Assembly: GCF_003234565.1 (NCBI RefSeq)
Contig: NZ_QKTU01000002.1
Span: 310,001 to 374,000, forward strand
Direction of reading: 5' to 3'
Source of the DNA: Curtobacterium sp. MCBD17_013
GTDB taxonomy: Bacteria > Actinomycetota > Actinomycetes > Actinomycetales > Microbacteriaceae
Length of the DNA: 64,000 nt
A model generated the notes under the pieces. It saw nothing but the letters and a program-made list of their open reading frames with translations. It was not told the origin of the DNA and searched no databases. The position numbers and the translations under genes were made by a program. Shown here in pieces: positions 43,566-51,279 of the stretch. Position 1 is the first letter of the stretch; every line of letters begins with the position of its first letter.

Positions 43566-44396
43566 TCAGACGGTCCGTCCGGTCGCGAGGTCCGCGACGA
43601 CACGCGAGACGTGTTCCGCGAGTGACGTCATCGTGAACGGGCCACCGTCCGAGGCACGGACGGCGGCGGTGCCGTGCAGCACGGCCGCCGCCGCAGCCAG
43701 ATGCGCCAGGTCCGTCGGTGTCAGTGGGCCCCGCGCGGCCCGCGTCGCCACGAGCGCGCCGAGCACGCCGCCGAGCGCGTCCCCGGCGCCCGCCGCCGCG
43801 AGCCACGGGGTGGCGCTGTCCGCGGTGAACGACGGCCCGCCGTCGGGTGTGGCGACGTGCGTGATCCGGCCCTTGAGCAGGACGGTCGAGCCGGTCCGGT
43901 CGGCGGCGCGACGCGCGGATCCACGCGGATCTGCCTGCACCGCGGCCCGGTCGACGCCGAGGAGCTTCGCCAGCTCGCCCGCGTGGGGCGTCAGGACGGC
44001 GGCCGGTCCGAGGTCGACCGCGCCGAGCGCCCCGGCGTCCACGACGACCGGCACGCCGTCGTCCGACGCGTGCGCGAGCCCCTCACGGGTCTCGGCGTCG
44101 AGGGCGTCGGCGTTCGTCCCGGAGCCGACGAGCCACGCCTGGACGCGTCCCACACCGGACACGACCTCGGGGCGTCGCGCGAGCACGAAGTCCGTCGCCC
44201 GCTCCGGGCCGACGTACCGCACCATGCCGACGCCCGTGTGGACGGCCGCGTCGACACCGATCACGGCAGCGCCCGGGTACGCACTCGACCCCGTCGCGAT
44301 GCCGAGCACGCCGCGACCGTACTTGTCGGTGTCCGGCTCGGGCGGGGTGATCCAGTCGGCGGCGTCCTCGATGCGGAAGGGGCGGAATGCGTTCAC
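43566..44396 (-). CDS. nnrD: ADP-dependent NAD(P)H-hydrate dehydratase
   Basis: Repairs damaged, hydrated NAD(P)H with ADP as cofactor. The 276 residues match the stand-alone CARKD domain: DKYGRGVLGIATGSSAYPGA near the start, VVVDAGALG, AVLTPHAGELAKLLG and the catalytic AAGAGDALGGVLGAL loop. The NnrE epimerase half often fused to it is missing, so that is encoded elsewhere. GTG 44396 lies 7 bases after TAACGT; an extended reading to 44903 would overlap the OYE gene and is rejected. Confidence 0.92.
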   Translation of the reverse strand: MNAFRPFRIEDAADWITPPEPDTDKYGRGVLGIATGSSAYPGAAVIGVDAAVHTGVGMVRYVGPERATDFVLARRPEVVSGVGRVQAWLVGSGTNADALDAETREGLAHASDDGVPVVVDAGALGAVDLGPAAVLTPHAGELAKLLGVDRAAVQADPRGSARRAADRTGSTVLLKGRITHVATPDGGPSFTADSATPWLAAAGAGDALGGVLGALVATRAARGPLTPTDLAHLAAAAAVLHGTAAVRASDGGPFTMTSLAEHVSRVVADLATGRTV

Positions 44397-44403
44397 GTCC
44401 CCC

Positions 44404-44409
44404 ACGTTA
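44404..44409 (-). promoter_or_regulatory. -10 box of nnrD
   Basis: TAACGT on the minus strand, 7 bases before GTG 44396. Confidence 0.45.
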
Positions 44410-44559
44410 CGGTTGAGCGGAGGAGTCCGTTCCGCTCGGGGCCACGGAGGACGCCGGGCCGACGGCGGCACGACGCCGTCCCCGTCCCGCGGGCACTCCT
44501 CCACACCCTCGCCGCACCGTCCGGCGCGGCGGGCACCCCCGACACGAGGAGACCACCGC

Positions 44560-45639
44560 GTGACGCACGCCCTGTTCGAACCCATCACCCTCCGCGGACT
44601 CGAGGTCCGCAACCGCATCTGGGTCTCCCCGATGTGCCAGTACTCGGTGGAACGACAGGACGGCGTCCCGACGCCGTGGCACCTGGTGCACCTCGGGTCG
44701 TTCGCGCGTGGGGGCGCGGGTGCCGTGCTCGCCGAGGCCACGGCCGTCGTGCCGGAGGGACGCATCACCCCGCACGACCTCGGGATCTGGAACGACGAGC
44801 AGCGCGACGCCTTCCGTCCGATCGTCGACTTCATCCACAGCCAGGGTGCGGCCGCCGGCATCCAGCTCGCGCACGCCGGCCGGAAGGCGTCGACCCACCG
44901 CACCTGGGCCGAACAGCACGGCAGCGTCCCCGCCGACGAGGGCGGATGGACGACCGTCGCGCCGAGTGCGATCGCGTTCGACGGCTACGCCGAGCCGGCC
45001 GCGCTCGGCACCGACGGCATCCACGAGGTCGTCCGGGCCTTCGCCGCCGCCGCTCGCCGTGCCGTCGACGCGGGCTTCGACCTGCTCGAGGTGCACGCCG
45101 CGCACGGGTACCTGCTCCACCAGTTCCTCTCGCCGCTGAGCAACACCCGGACCGATGCTTACGGAGGCTCCCTCGAGAACCGGGCACGCGCGCTCGTCGA
45201 GGTGGTCGACGCCGTCCGGGCCGAGGTCGGCGCCGACGTGCCGATCGTCGTGCGGTTCTCGGCCACCGACTGGGTCGACGGCGGATGGACGCTCGAGGAC
45301 ACCGAGCAGGTGACACGCTGGGTCGCCGAGCACGGAGCCGACATGGTGGACGTCTCGACGGGTGGCAACGTCCCGCAGGCCACCATCCCCGTCGGTCCCG
45401 GCTACCAGGTGCCGTTCGCGGCGGCCATCCGAGCGGCGACCGGTGTGCCCACGGCAGCGGTCGGGATGATCGACGAGCCGCACCAGGCCGAGCAGGTCCT
45501 CGTCACCGGGCAGGCGGACGTCGTCATGATCGGTCGGGCACTCCTGCGCGACCCGAACTTCGCCCTCCGGGCCGCGGCGGCGCTCCGCGTCGAGCTGCCG
45601 TACGCGCCCCGGCAGTACCACCGCGCGCCGATCGTCTAG
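44560..45639 (+). CDS. NADH:flavin oxidoreductase, Old Yellow Enzyme family (YqjM/NamA-like)
   Basis: A 359-residue FMN ene-reductase of the thermophilic-like class. Cys26 in VSPMCQYS (tunes FMN), Gln102 in IQLAHAGRKAS, the His179/His182 pair in EVHAAHGYLLHQFLSP with Tyr184, and GGSLENR are the YqjM active-site set. It reduces activated double bonds; natural substrate unknown. GTG with GAGGAG upstream. The hairpin at 45645 follows its stop at 5 bases. Confidence 0.94.
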   Translation: MTHALFEPITLRGLEVRNRIWVSPMCQYSVERQDGVPTPWHLVHLGSFARGGAGAVLAEATAVVPEGRITPHDLGIWNDEQRDAFRPIVDFIHSQGAAAGIQLAHAGRKASTHRTWAEQHGSVPADEGGWTTVAPSAIAFDGYAEPAALGTDGIHEVVRAFAAAARRAVDAGFDLLEVHAAHGYLLHQFLSPLSNTRTDAYGGSLENRARALVEVVDAVRAEVGADVPIVVRFSATDWVDGGWTLEDTEQVTRWVAEHGADMVDVSTGGNVPQATIPVGPGYQVPFAAAIRAATGVPTAAVGMIDEPHQAEQVLVTGQADVVMIGRALLRDPNFALRAAAALRVELPYAPRQYHRAPIV

Positions 45640-45644
45640 TCCGG

Positions 45645-45673
45645 CCGAGCGGGCCCGCTCCGGGCCCGCTCGG
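45645..45673. terminator. Perfect 12-base hairpin between OYE and WYL-regulator genes
   Basis: CCGAGCGGGCCC and GGGCCCGCTCGG pair fully around GCTCC. No T-run follows. Likely the OYE terminator; it ends 3 bases before the -10 of the next gene, so it could also be bound by a regulator. Confidence 0.65.
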
Positions 45674-45676
45674 GAC

Positions 45677-45682
45677 TATCGT
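45677..45682 (+). promoter_or_regulatory. -10 box of the WYL regulator gene
   Basis: TATCGT ends exactly 6 bases before GTG 45689; no Shine-Dalgarno. Confidence 0.55.
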
Positions 45683-45688
45683 GAGCCC

Positions 45689-46387
45689 GTGAACCGGACC
45701 GACCGCCTGTACGCGATCGTCGAGGAACTCCGTGCCGTCGCACCGCGCCCGCGGAGCGCCGCGTGGCTCGCCGACCGGTTCTCCGTCAGCCGACGCACGA
45801 TCGAACGCGATGTCAGCGCGCTGCAACAGTCGGGTGCCGCGGTGTGGGCCGAGCCTGGTCGGACGGGTGGGTACTGCATCGACCGCGCGCGGACGCTCCC
45901 GCCGGTCAACTTCGGTCCGGACGAGGCGGTCGCGGTCGCGGTCGCCCTGCAGGCCCTCGCCGGCAGCCCGTTCCGCGACGCAGGAGCCGTGGCACTGCGC
46001 AAGGTCCTCGCGGCCATGCGGTCCGACGACGCGGACGCCGCGCGGGACCTGGCCGACCGCGTGCACTTCCTCGGCGCGGTCCCGCTCGACGCCGCCGCCC
46101 CGCCCGCGCTCGGGCACGCGGTCTCGGCGCGGCGCGTCCTCCGGCTCCGCTACACGGACCGTGCGGGGCGCACGACACTCCGGGACGTCGAGCCCGTGGG
46201 ATGGATCGGCGCCGCCGGCGGGTGGTACCTCCTCGGGTGGTGCCGCCTCCGTGACGACCTCCGCGCGTTCCGCGTCGACCGGATCGACGGCCTCACGGTG
46301 ACGGCCGAGACCGCGCCGCGCCGGACCGTGCGCCCCGAGGAGATCGCGGTGCCGGACGGGGACCTCCGGACGCTGACACTCGTCTGA
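45689..46387 (+). CDS. WYL-domain transcriptional regulator (YafY/DeoR-like)
   Basis: A 232-residue regulator. N-terminal HTH_11-type wHTH (LYAIVEELRAV to WLADRFSVSRRTIERDVSAL, about 7-43), then a WYL domain (about 130-225) with AGGWYLLGWCRLRDDLRAFR carrying the W-Y-L ligand motif. WYL domains bind nucleic acids or nucleotide-like ligands. The next gene, a VOC protein, is a plausible target, 130 bases downstream. Confidence 0.92.
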   Translation: MNRTDRLYAIVEELRAVAPRPRSAAWLADRFSVSRRTIERDVSALQQSGAAVWAEPGRTGGYCIDRARTLPPVNFGPDEAVAVAVALQALAGSPFRDAGAVALRKVLAAMRSDDADAARDLADRVHFLGAVPLDAAAPPALGHAVSARRVLRLRYTDRAGRTTLRDVEPVGWIGAAGGWYLLGWCRLRDDLRAFRVDRIDGLTVTAETAPRRTVRPEEIAVPDGDLRTLTLV

Positions 46388-46517
46388 CGCGGATCGGCCA
46401 TCGGCACCGGAAACACCGACACAGGGCTGTCGCTCGCGCCCGCGATCCTGGTCGTCGCCGCACTCCGCGGCCGTCACCGTGCCGCACCAGCGGCGCCACC
46501 GAACCGGGAGCCCCACT

Positions 46518-46925
46518 GTGAACCTCGTCTCCGTCCGCCTCATCACCGACGACGTCGACCGCCTCGTCGCCTTCCACGAGCGCGTGACCGGTGTCACCGC
46601 CGTCCGCCCCGCACCGGACTTCGCCGAACTCCGGACCGCCGGCGGGACCCTCGCGATCGGCAGCACCCGCACGATGGTCGCCGTGCTCGGCGGCCGGTCG
46701 GACCGGAGCACGGGCCGGACGCCGATCGTCGAGTTCCTCGTCGACGACGTCGACGCGCTCGCGGCCGAACTCGACGACGGCACGGTCGAGGTGGTCGCAC
46801 CGCCGACGACGATGCCGTGGGGCAACCGGTCGCTGCTCCTCCGGGATCCCGACGGCACGCTCGTGAACTGCTTCACGCCGGTCACCCCCGCCGCGATCAC
46901 GAAGTTCGAGGGCGTCCCGCGCTGA
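46518..46925 (+). CDS. VOC (glyoxalase/bleomycin-resistance) family protein
   Basis: A 135-residue vicinal-oxygen-chelate protein with two beta-alpha-beta-beta-beta modules: VSVRLITDDVDRLVAFHERV, then IVEFLVDDVDALAAEL and MPWGNRSLLLRDPDGTLVNCF near the end. No clear set of metal-binding His and Glu, so it may be a binding protein or use another substrate mode. GTG start; regulator gene directly upstream. Confidence 0.88.
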   Translation: MNLVSVRLITDDVDRLVAFHERVTGVTAVRPAPDFAELRTAGGTLAIGSTRTMVAVLGGRSDRSTGRTPIVEFLVDDVDALAAELDDGTVEVVAPPTTMPWGNRSLLLRDPDGTLVNCFTPVTPAAITKFEGVPR

Positions 46926-46985
46926 GTTCCCGCGTGCCGGCACGAGCCGACCGCGCGCGCCGCCGTCCGGGAGGCGCGACCCGGC

Positions 46986-48023
46986 TCAGCGACGCCGGGT
47001 CGCGTCCTCGACCTCGCCGACGAGTTCCTCGAGGATGTCCTCGAGGAACAGCACGCCCGTCGTCCGACCGTCGGCGTCGAACGCGCGCGCCAGGTGGACA
47101 CCCGCCGCCCGCATCGTCGCGAGTGCGTCCTCGAGGTCCATGTCGCGGTACAGCGAGATGAGCTGGCGGATGCGCTTCGGCGGCACCGGGTCGTCGAACT
47201 CGTCCTCGCGCAGGTCGATGACGTCCTTGACGTGCACGTAGCCCGTCGGGTCGCCGTCGTCGCCGACGAGCACGTACCGGGAGAACCCACGGGTCGCGAC
47301 CGCCCGTTCGACGTCGCCCGGCGTGGCGTCGTCCGGGAGCGTGACGAGGTCGGGCATCGGCACCGCGACGTCCCGCACCTTCTTCGCCGTGAACTCGAAC
47401 GCGGCGGCGAGCGTGCCGGCGGCGTCGACGAGCGTGCCCTCGCGGCGGGACTGCTCCACCATCGTCTGGACCTCGTCGACCGTGAACGCGCTGACGGCCT
47501 CGTCCTTCGGCTCGACCCGGAACACGCGGAGGAACCCGTTCGCCAGTGCGTTCAGGACCACGGTGATCCCGCGGACGCCGTGCCCGAGGTACCAGAGCGT
47601 CGGGACGAGCACGAGCGCGGCCCGGTCCGGCATCGAGAACGAGATGTTCTTCGGCACCATCTCGCCGAACACGACGTGCAGGAACGACACGATCACGAGC
47701 GTGATGACGAACGCGATGGTGCCGGTCACCTCGACGTCCCACCCCGTGAGGTGCAGCGGCCCCTCGAGCAGGTGGTGGATCGAGGGTTCCGAGACGTTGA
47801 GGATGAGCAGCGAGCACACGGTGATGCCGAGCTGCGTCGTCGCGAGCATGCGGGTGGCGTGCTCCATCGCCCAGAGCGTGCGCTGCGCGGCCCGCGAGCC
47901 CTGCTCCGCGCGCGGTTCGATCTGGGACCGTCGCGCCGAGATGACGGCGAACTCCGCAGCCACGAAGAACGCGTTGCCGAGCAGCAGCACGACGAGCCAG
48001 AGGATGCCGAGCCAGTCGCTCAT
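46986..48023 (-). CDS. CNNM/CorC-type membrane protein, short form (DUF21 plus CBS pair)
   Basis: A 345-residue protein with an N-terminal DUF21 transmembrane domain (about 1-200, AEFAVISARRSQIE being the signature) and a CBS pair (about 205-340). It stops right after the second CBS (ILEELVGEVEDATRRR), lacking the CorC_HlyC domain found in its neighbour. The family includes magnesium and cobalt exporters. Start overlaps the stop of the full-length paralogue (ATGA), suggesting a heteromer. Confidence 0.9.
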   Translation of the reverse strand: MSDWLGILWLVVLLLGNAFFVAAEFAVISARRSQIEPRAEQGSRAAQRTLWAMEHATRMLATTQLGITVCSLLILNVSEPSIHHLLEGPLHLTGWDVEVTGTIAFVITLVIVSFLHVVFGEMVPKNISFSMPDRAALVLVPTLWYLGHGVRGITVVLNALANGFLRVFRVEPKDEAVSAFTVDEVQTMVEQSRREGTLVDAAGTLAAAFEFTAKKVRDVAVPMPDLVTLPDDATPGDVERAVATRGFSRYVLVGDDGDPTGYVHVKDVIDLREDEFDDPVPPKRIRQLISLYRDMDLEDALATMRAAGVHLARAFDADGRTTGVLFLEDILEELVGEVEDATRRR

Positions 48024-49414
48024 CGCGGGACCCCCAGTCGGACCCCGACCTCGTCGGGCACCTCGGGCGCGATGCTCGACGACCCGGGCACCGCCGGTTC
48101 ACCCTCGTCGACCGCCGTCGGCGTGGGCGTGAACCGGATGCGGTCGATCCGGCGGCCGTCGAGGCGCTCCACACGGAGCATCCCGCCGTCGACGGGGACC
48201 GTGTCGCCGACCACCGGGAGGCGCCCGAGTCGGCTCATCACGAAGCCACCGATGGTCTCGTACGGGCCGTCGTCGGGGACACGGACGCCCGCACGGTCCT
48301 GCAGCTCGTCCGGGCGCAGCAGGCCCGGGAACGTCAGCCAGCCCCGGGACCGCACCACGTCGACCCGCGTCCGGTCGTGCTCGTCGGAGACCTCACCGAC
48401 GAGCTCCTCGACGAGGTCCTCGAGCGTGACGACCCCGGCGGTGCCGCCGTACTCGTCGACGACGATCACCATCTGGTACCCGCGACCGCGGACGGCGGTG
48501 AGCAGGGAGTCGAGGTGCATCGTCTCGGGGACGCGCTCGGCCTCGGTCCGGAGCGCACCGACCGGCACCTCCGCCCGTTTGTCGCGCGGTACGGCGACGG
48601 CTGCCTTGACGTGCACGATGCCGACGACGTCGTCCGCGTCCTCGTCGATCACCGGGAACCGGCTGAACCCGGTGCGGCGGGCGAGGGCGATGACGTCGGC
48701 GGCGGACTCGGCCACCCCGATCGTCGACACCCGCGGGCGCGGCGTCATGACGTCGCTCGCGGTGTGCTCCGAGAACGCGATCGTGCGGGTGAGCAGCGTG
48801 GCGGTGTCCTGCTCGAGGCTGCCCTCCATCGCGGATCGGCGGAGCAGGCTCGTGAGCTCCTCGGCGCTCCGGGCACCGGACAGTTCCTCTTGCGGCTCGA
48901 TCCCGATCGTGCGGAGCACGGCGTTCGCGGTGCCGTTGAGCAACGCGACCGCGGGACGGAACACCGTCGTGAACACGATCTGCACGGGCACGACGAGTCG
49001 GGCGGTACCGAGCGGCAGGGCGAGCGCGAAGTTCTTCGGCACGAGCTCTCCGAGCACCATCGACAGCAGGGTCGCGATGACGAGCGCCACGACGGACCCG
49101 ACGGGCTCGACGACCTCGTCCGGCAGACCGAGCGCCGTGGACGGGCCCTCGATGAGATGCGCGATGGAGGGTTCGAGGAGGTACCCGCTGAGGAGCGTGG
49201 TGAGCGTGATGCCGAGCTGGGCGCTCGACAGGTGGGTCGCCGTCACCTTGAGCGCCTGGATGACGGGCGTCAGCCCCGCTGCGCCGCGCTCACGCCGGGC
49301 CTCGAGGTCGGCGCGGTCGAGGTTGACGAGCGCGAACTCGCTCGCGACGAACACGCCCGTCCCGAGGGTGAGGAGGACGCCGCCCACGAGCATGAGGAGG
49401 TCGACGACGGTCAT
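48020..49414 (-). CDS. CNNM/CorC-type membrane protein, full length
   Basis: A 464-residue hemolysin C/CorC family protein: DUF21 membrane domain (ASEFALVNLDRADLEARRE and APSIAHL-like loop), CBS pair around 215-340 and the CorC_HlyC domain at about 355-445 (YETIGGFVMSRLGRLPVVGD). CNNM/CorC proteins export Mg2+ in exchange for Na+; specificity here is inferred from family. ATG 49414; operon with the short paralogue. Confidence 0.93.
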   Translation of the reverse strand: MTVVDLLMLVGGVLLTLGTGVFVASEFALVNLDRADLEARRERGAAGLTPVIQALKVTATHLSSAQLGITLTTLLSGYLLEPSIAHLIEGPSTALGLPDEVVEPVGSVVALVIATLLSMVLGELVPKNFALALPLGTARLVVPVQIVFTTVFRPAVALLNGTANAVLRTIGIEPQEELSGARSAEELTSLLRRSAMEGSLEQDTATLLTRTIAFSEHTASDVMTPRPRVSTIGVAESAADVIALARRTGFSRFPVIDEDADDVVGIVHVKAAVAVPRDKRAEVPVGALRTEAERVPETMHLDSLLTAVRGRGYQMVIVVDEYGGTAGVVTLEDLVEELVGEVSDEHDRTRVDVVRSRGWLTFPGLLRPDELQDRAGVRVPDDGPYETIGGFVMSRLGRLPVVGDTVPVDGGMLRVERLDGRRIDRIRFTPTPTAVDEGEPAVPGSSSIAPEVPDEVGVRLGVPR

Positions 49415-49619
49415 ACCGAGGGCCTCCGGAACAGGAGGAGCTGGCGGCGCGGGCGGGCGTGTCGGGCCGCGTTCGGATGTCGGCCCGGCGACGTGCGATC
49501 AGGAGGGTCGTCCACAGTGTGGTCAACAGTAGCGCCCGGGGGCCCGCCCTGGCCGGGAATCCCCCCAGCGCGGAACCGATGCGCTCGGCGCGGTGCCGCT
49601 CAGCGGGACACGGTCCGGT

Positions 49620-51059
49620 TCACCAGGACACCGGGACCGGCTTGCCCTCCTCGTACCCCGCGGCGGACTGGATGCCGACGAGCGCACGGTCCGCGAACGC
49701 GGGGAGATCACGTGCGCCGGCGTACGTCGCCGAGCTCCGCACTCCGGCCGTGATCATGTCGAGCAGGTCCTCGACGCTCGGACGCTCCGGGTCGAGGTAG
49801 ATGGTCGAGGACGAGATCCCCTCGGCGAACAGGGCCTTGCGCGCGCGCTCGTACGGGTCGAGCCGCTCGAACCGCTCGCGAACGGCCTTCGCGGACGCCA
49901 TCCCCCAGCTCTCCTTGTACCGTCGCCCCTGCGCGTCGACCTTGAGGACGCCCGGCGCCTCGACCGTGCCGGCGAACCACGACCCGATCATGACGCTCGC
50001 GGCGCCGGCCGCCAGGGCGAGGGCGACGTCGCGCGGGTACCGGACACCGCCGTCCGCCCAGACGTGGGCGCCGAGCGCCCGCGCCGCCGCCGCGGTCTCG
50101 AGCACCGCCGAGAACTGCGGTCGCCCGACCGCGGTCATCATGCGGGTCGTGCACATGGCCCCGGGGCCGACACCGACCTTGATGATCGAGGCGCCCGCGT
50201 CGACGAGGTGCGTCACCGCGTCGGCGGTCACGACGTTGCCCGCGACGAGCGGGACGCCGAGTCCGAGGTCGGCCACGGTGCGCAGCGCACGGAGCATGCC
50301 CTCCTGGTGCCCGTGCGCGGTGTCGAGGACGAGCACGTCGACGCCCGCGGCGACGAGCGCGGACGCCTTGCGTGCCACGTCGCCGTTGATGCCGACCGCG
50401 GCGGCGACCCGGAGCCTCCCGTCCGCGTCGACCGCGGGCCGGTAGATGCCGGAACGGATCGCACTCGTGGGACTCGTGGTGCCCACGACGCGACCGTGCC
50501 GGAGGACGGGCGCGAAGTCGACCTCGGCGGCGGCGAGCAGGTCGAACACGGCCCGCGGCGAGTCGACGTCGTCGGCGTCGATCGCGGTCACCGCGCCGTG
50601 CAGGAGGTCACCGACCGTCGCGTCCTCGCCGGCGGTCGCGAGCCGGACCGCGGGGACGCAGCCGAGGTACTCCCCGCCGGCGTCCTGCACGACGACGCCG
50701 TGCCCGGGGACCGGCGCGAGCTGCGTCAGCGCCTCGGCCACGGTCGTGTCGGGCGTCATCGTGACCGGGGTGTCGTGATCGACCGGCTGGGCCTTGACCC
50801 AGCGGATGGCGGCGTCCAGGTCCTGCGGGTGCATGTCCTGCGGCAGGACCCCGAGGCCGCCGCGCCGCGCCAACGTGGCCGCGAGCCGCGGACCCGTGAC
50901 CGAGTTCATGTTGGCGCTGACGACCGGGATGGTCGCGCCGGTGCCGTCGGGCGGCGTGAGGTCGACGTCGAACCGGCTCGACACGCCGGAGCGGCTCGGC
51001 ACGAGGAACACGTCCGAGTACGTCAGGTCGTGGGTCGGTCGCGTCTCGTAGAACCTCAT
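49620..51059 (-). CDS. guaB1: GuaB1-type IMP dehydrogenase paralogue (probable GMP reductase)
   Basis: A 479-residue IMPDH/GMPR-family TIM barrel with a CBS pair inserted at about 95-205. Catalytic cysteine Cys303 in GPGAMCTTRMMT, SANMNSVTG near the start and the DGGVRYPRDVALALAAGA phosphate loop are present. In mycobacteria GuaB1 was shown to be a CBS-containing GMP reductase, regulated by nucleotides; by homology this converts GMP to IMP. ATG lies 6 bases after TACGGT. Divergent from kgd. Confidence 0.92.
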   Translation of the reverse strand: MRFYETRPTHDLTYSDVFLVPSRSGVSSRFDVDLTPPDGTGATIPVVSANMNSVTGPRLAATLARRGGLGVLPQDMHPQDLDAAIRWVKAQPVDHDTPVTMTPDTTVAEALTQLAPVPGHGVVVQDAGGEYLGCVPAVRLATAGEDATVGDLLHGAVTAIDADDVDSPRAVFDLLAAAEVDFAPVLRHGRVVGTTSPTSAIRSGIYRPAVDADGRLRVAAAVGINGDVARKASALVAAGVDVLVLDTAHGHQEGMLRALRTVADLGLGVPLVAGNVVTADAVTHLVDAGASIIKVGVGPGAMCTTRMMTAVGRPQFSAVLETAAAARALGAHVWADGGVRYPRDVALALAAGAASVMIGSWFAGTVEAPGVLKVDAQGRRYKESWGMASAKAVRERFERLDPYERARKALFAEGISSSTIYLDPERPSVEDLLDMITAGVRSSATYAGARDLPAFADRALVGIQSAAGYEEGKPVPVSW

Positions 51060-51065
51060 GCGCTC

Positions 51066-51071
51066 ACCGTA
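51066..51071 (-). promoter_or_regulatory. -10 box of guaB1
   Basis: TACGGT on the minus strand, exactly 6 bases before ATG 51059. A GAGGAGG further upstream is too far to act as a ribosome site and would lie outside the transcript. Confidence 0.55.
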
Positions 51072-51181
51072 ATACGGCCCTCCTCGGGGGCGACCGTGCC
51101 GCAGCGGGGTGACGGCCACCGGGGCGGACGGGTCCGTCCCGACACCCTGGGCGCTCCCGCCGAGGCGGCCCGCAGGCGGGT

Positions 51182-51187
51182 TAGGCT
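51182..51187 (+). promoter_or_regulatory. -10 box of kgd
   Basis: TAGGCT about 92 bases before GTG 51280, giving a leader of about 85 bases; GGAGAG at 51261-51266 lies 13 bases before the GTG, rather far for a ribosome site. Confidence 0.45.
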
Positions 51188-51279
51188 TGACGGGCGCGGG
51201 CGATGCTGCCCGCACGGTGCACGGGTCGTGTGTGTGCGACCGGCACCAGCATCAATCGACGGAGAGTGGGCGATCGGCT

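Noticed and set aside
43566..44903. Longer nnrD reading frame, as would suit a fused epimerase-dehydratase
   Set aside because: The extension lies opposite the OYE gene and has no NnrE-like motif; GTG 44396 with TAACGT fits better.
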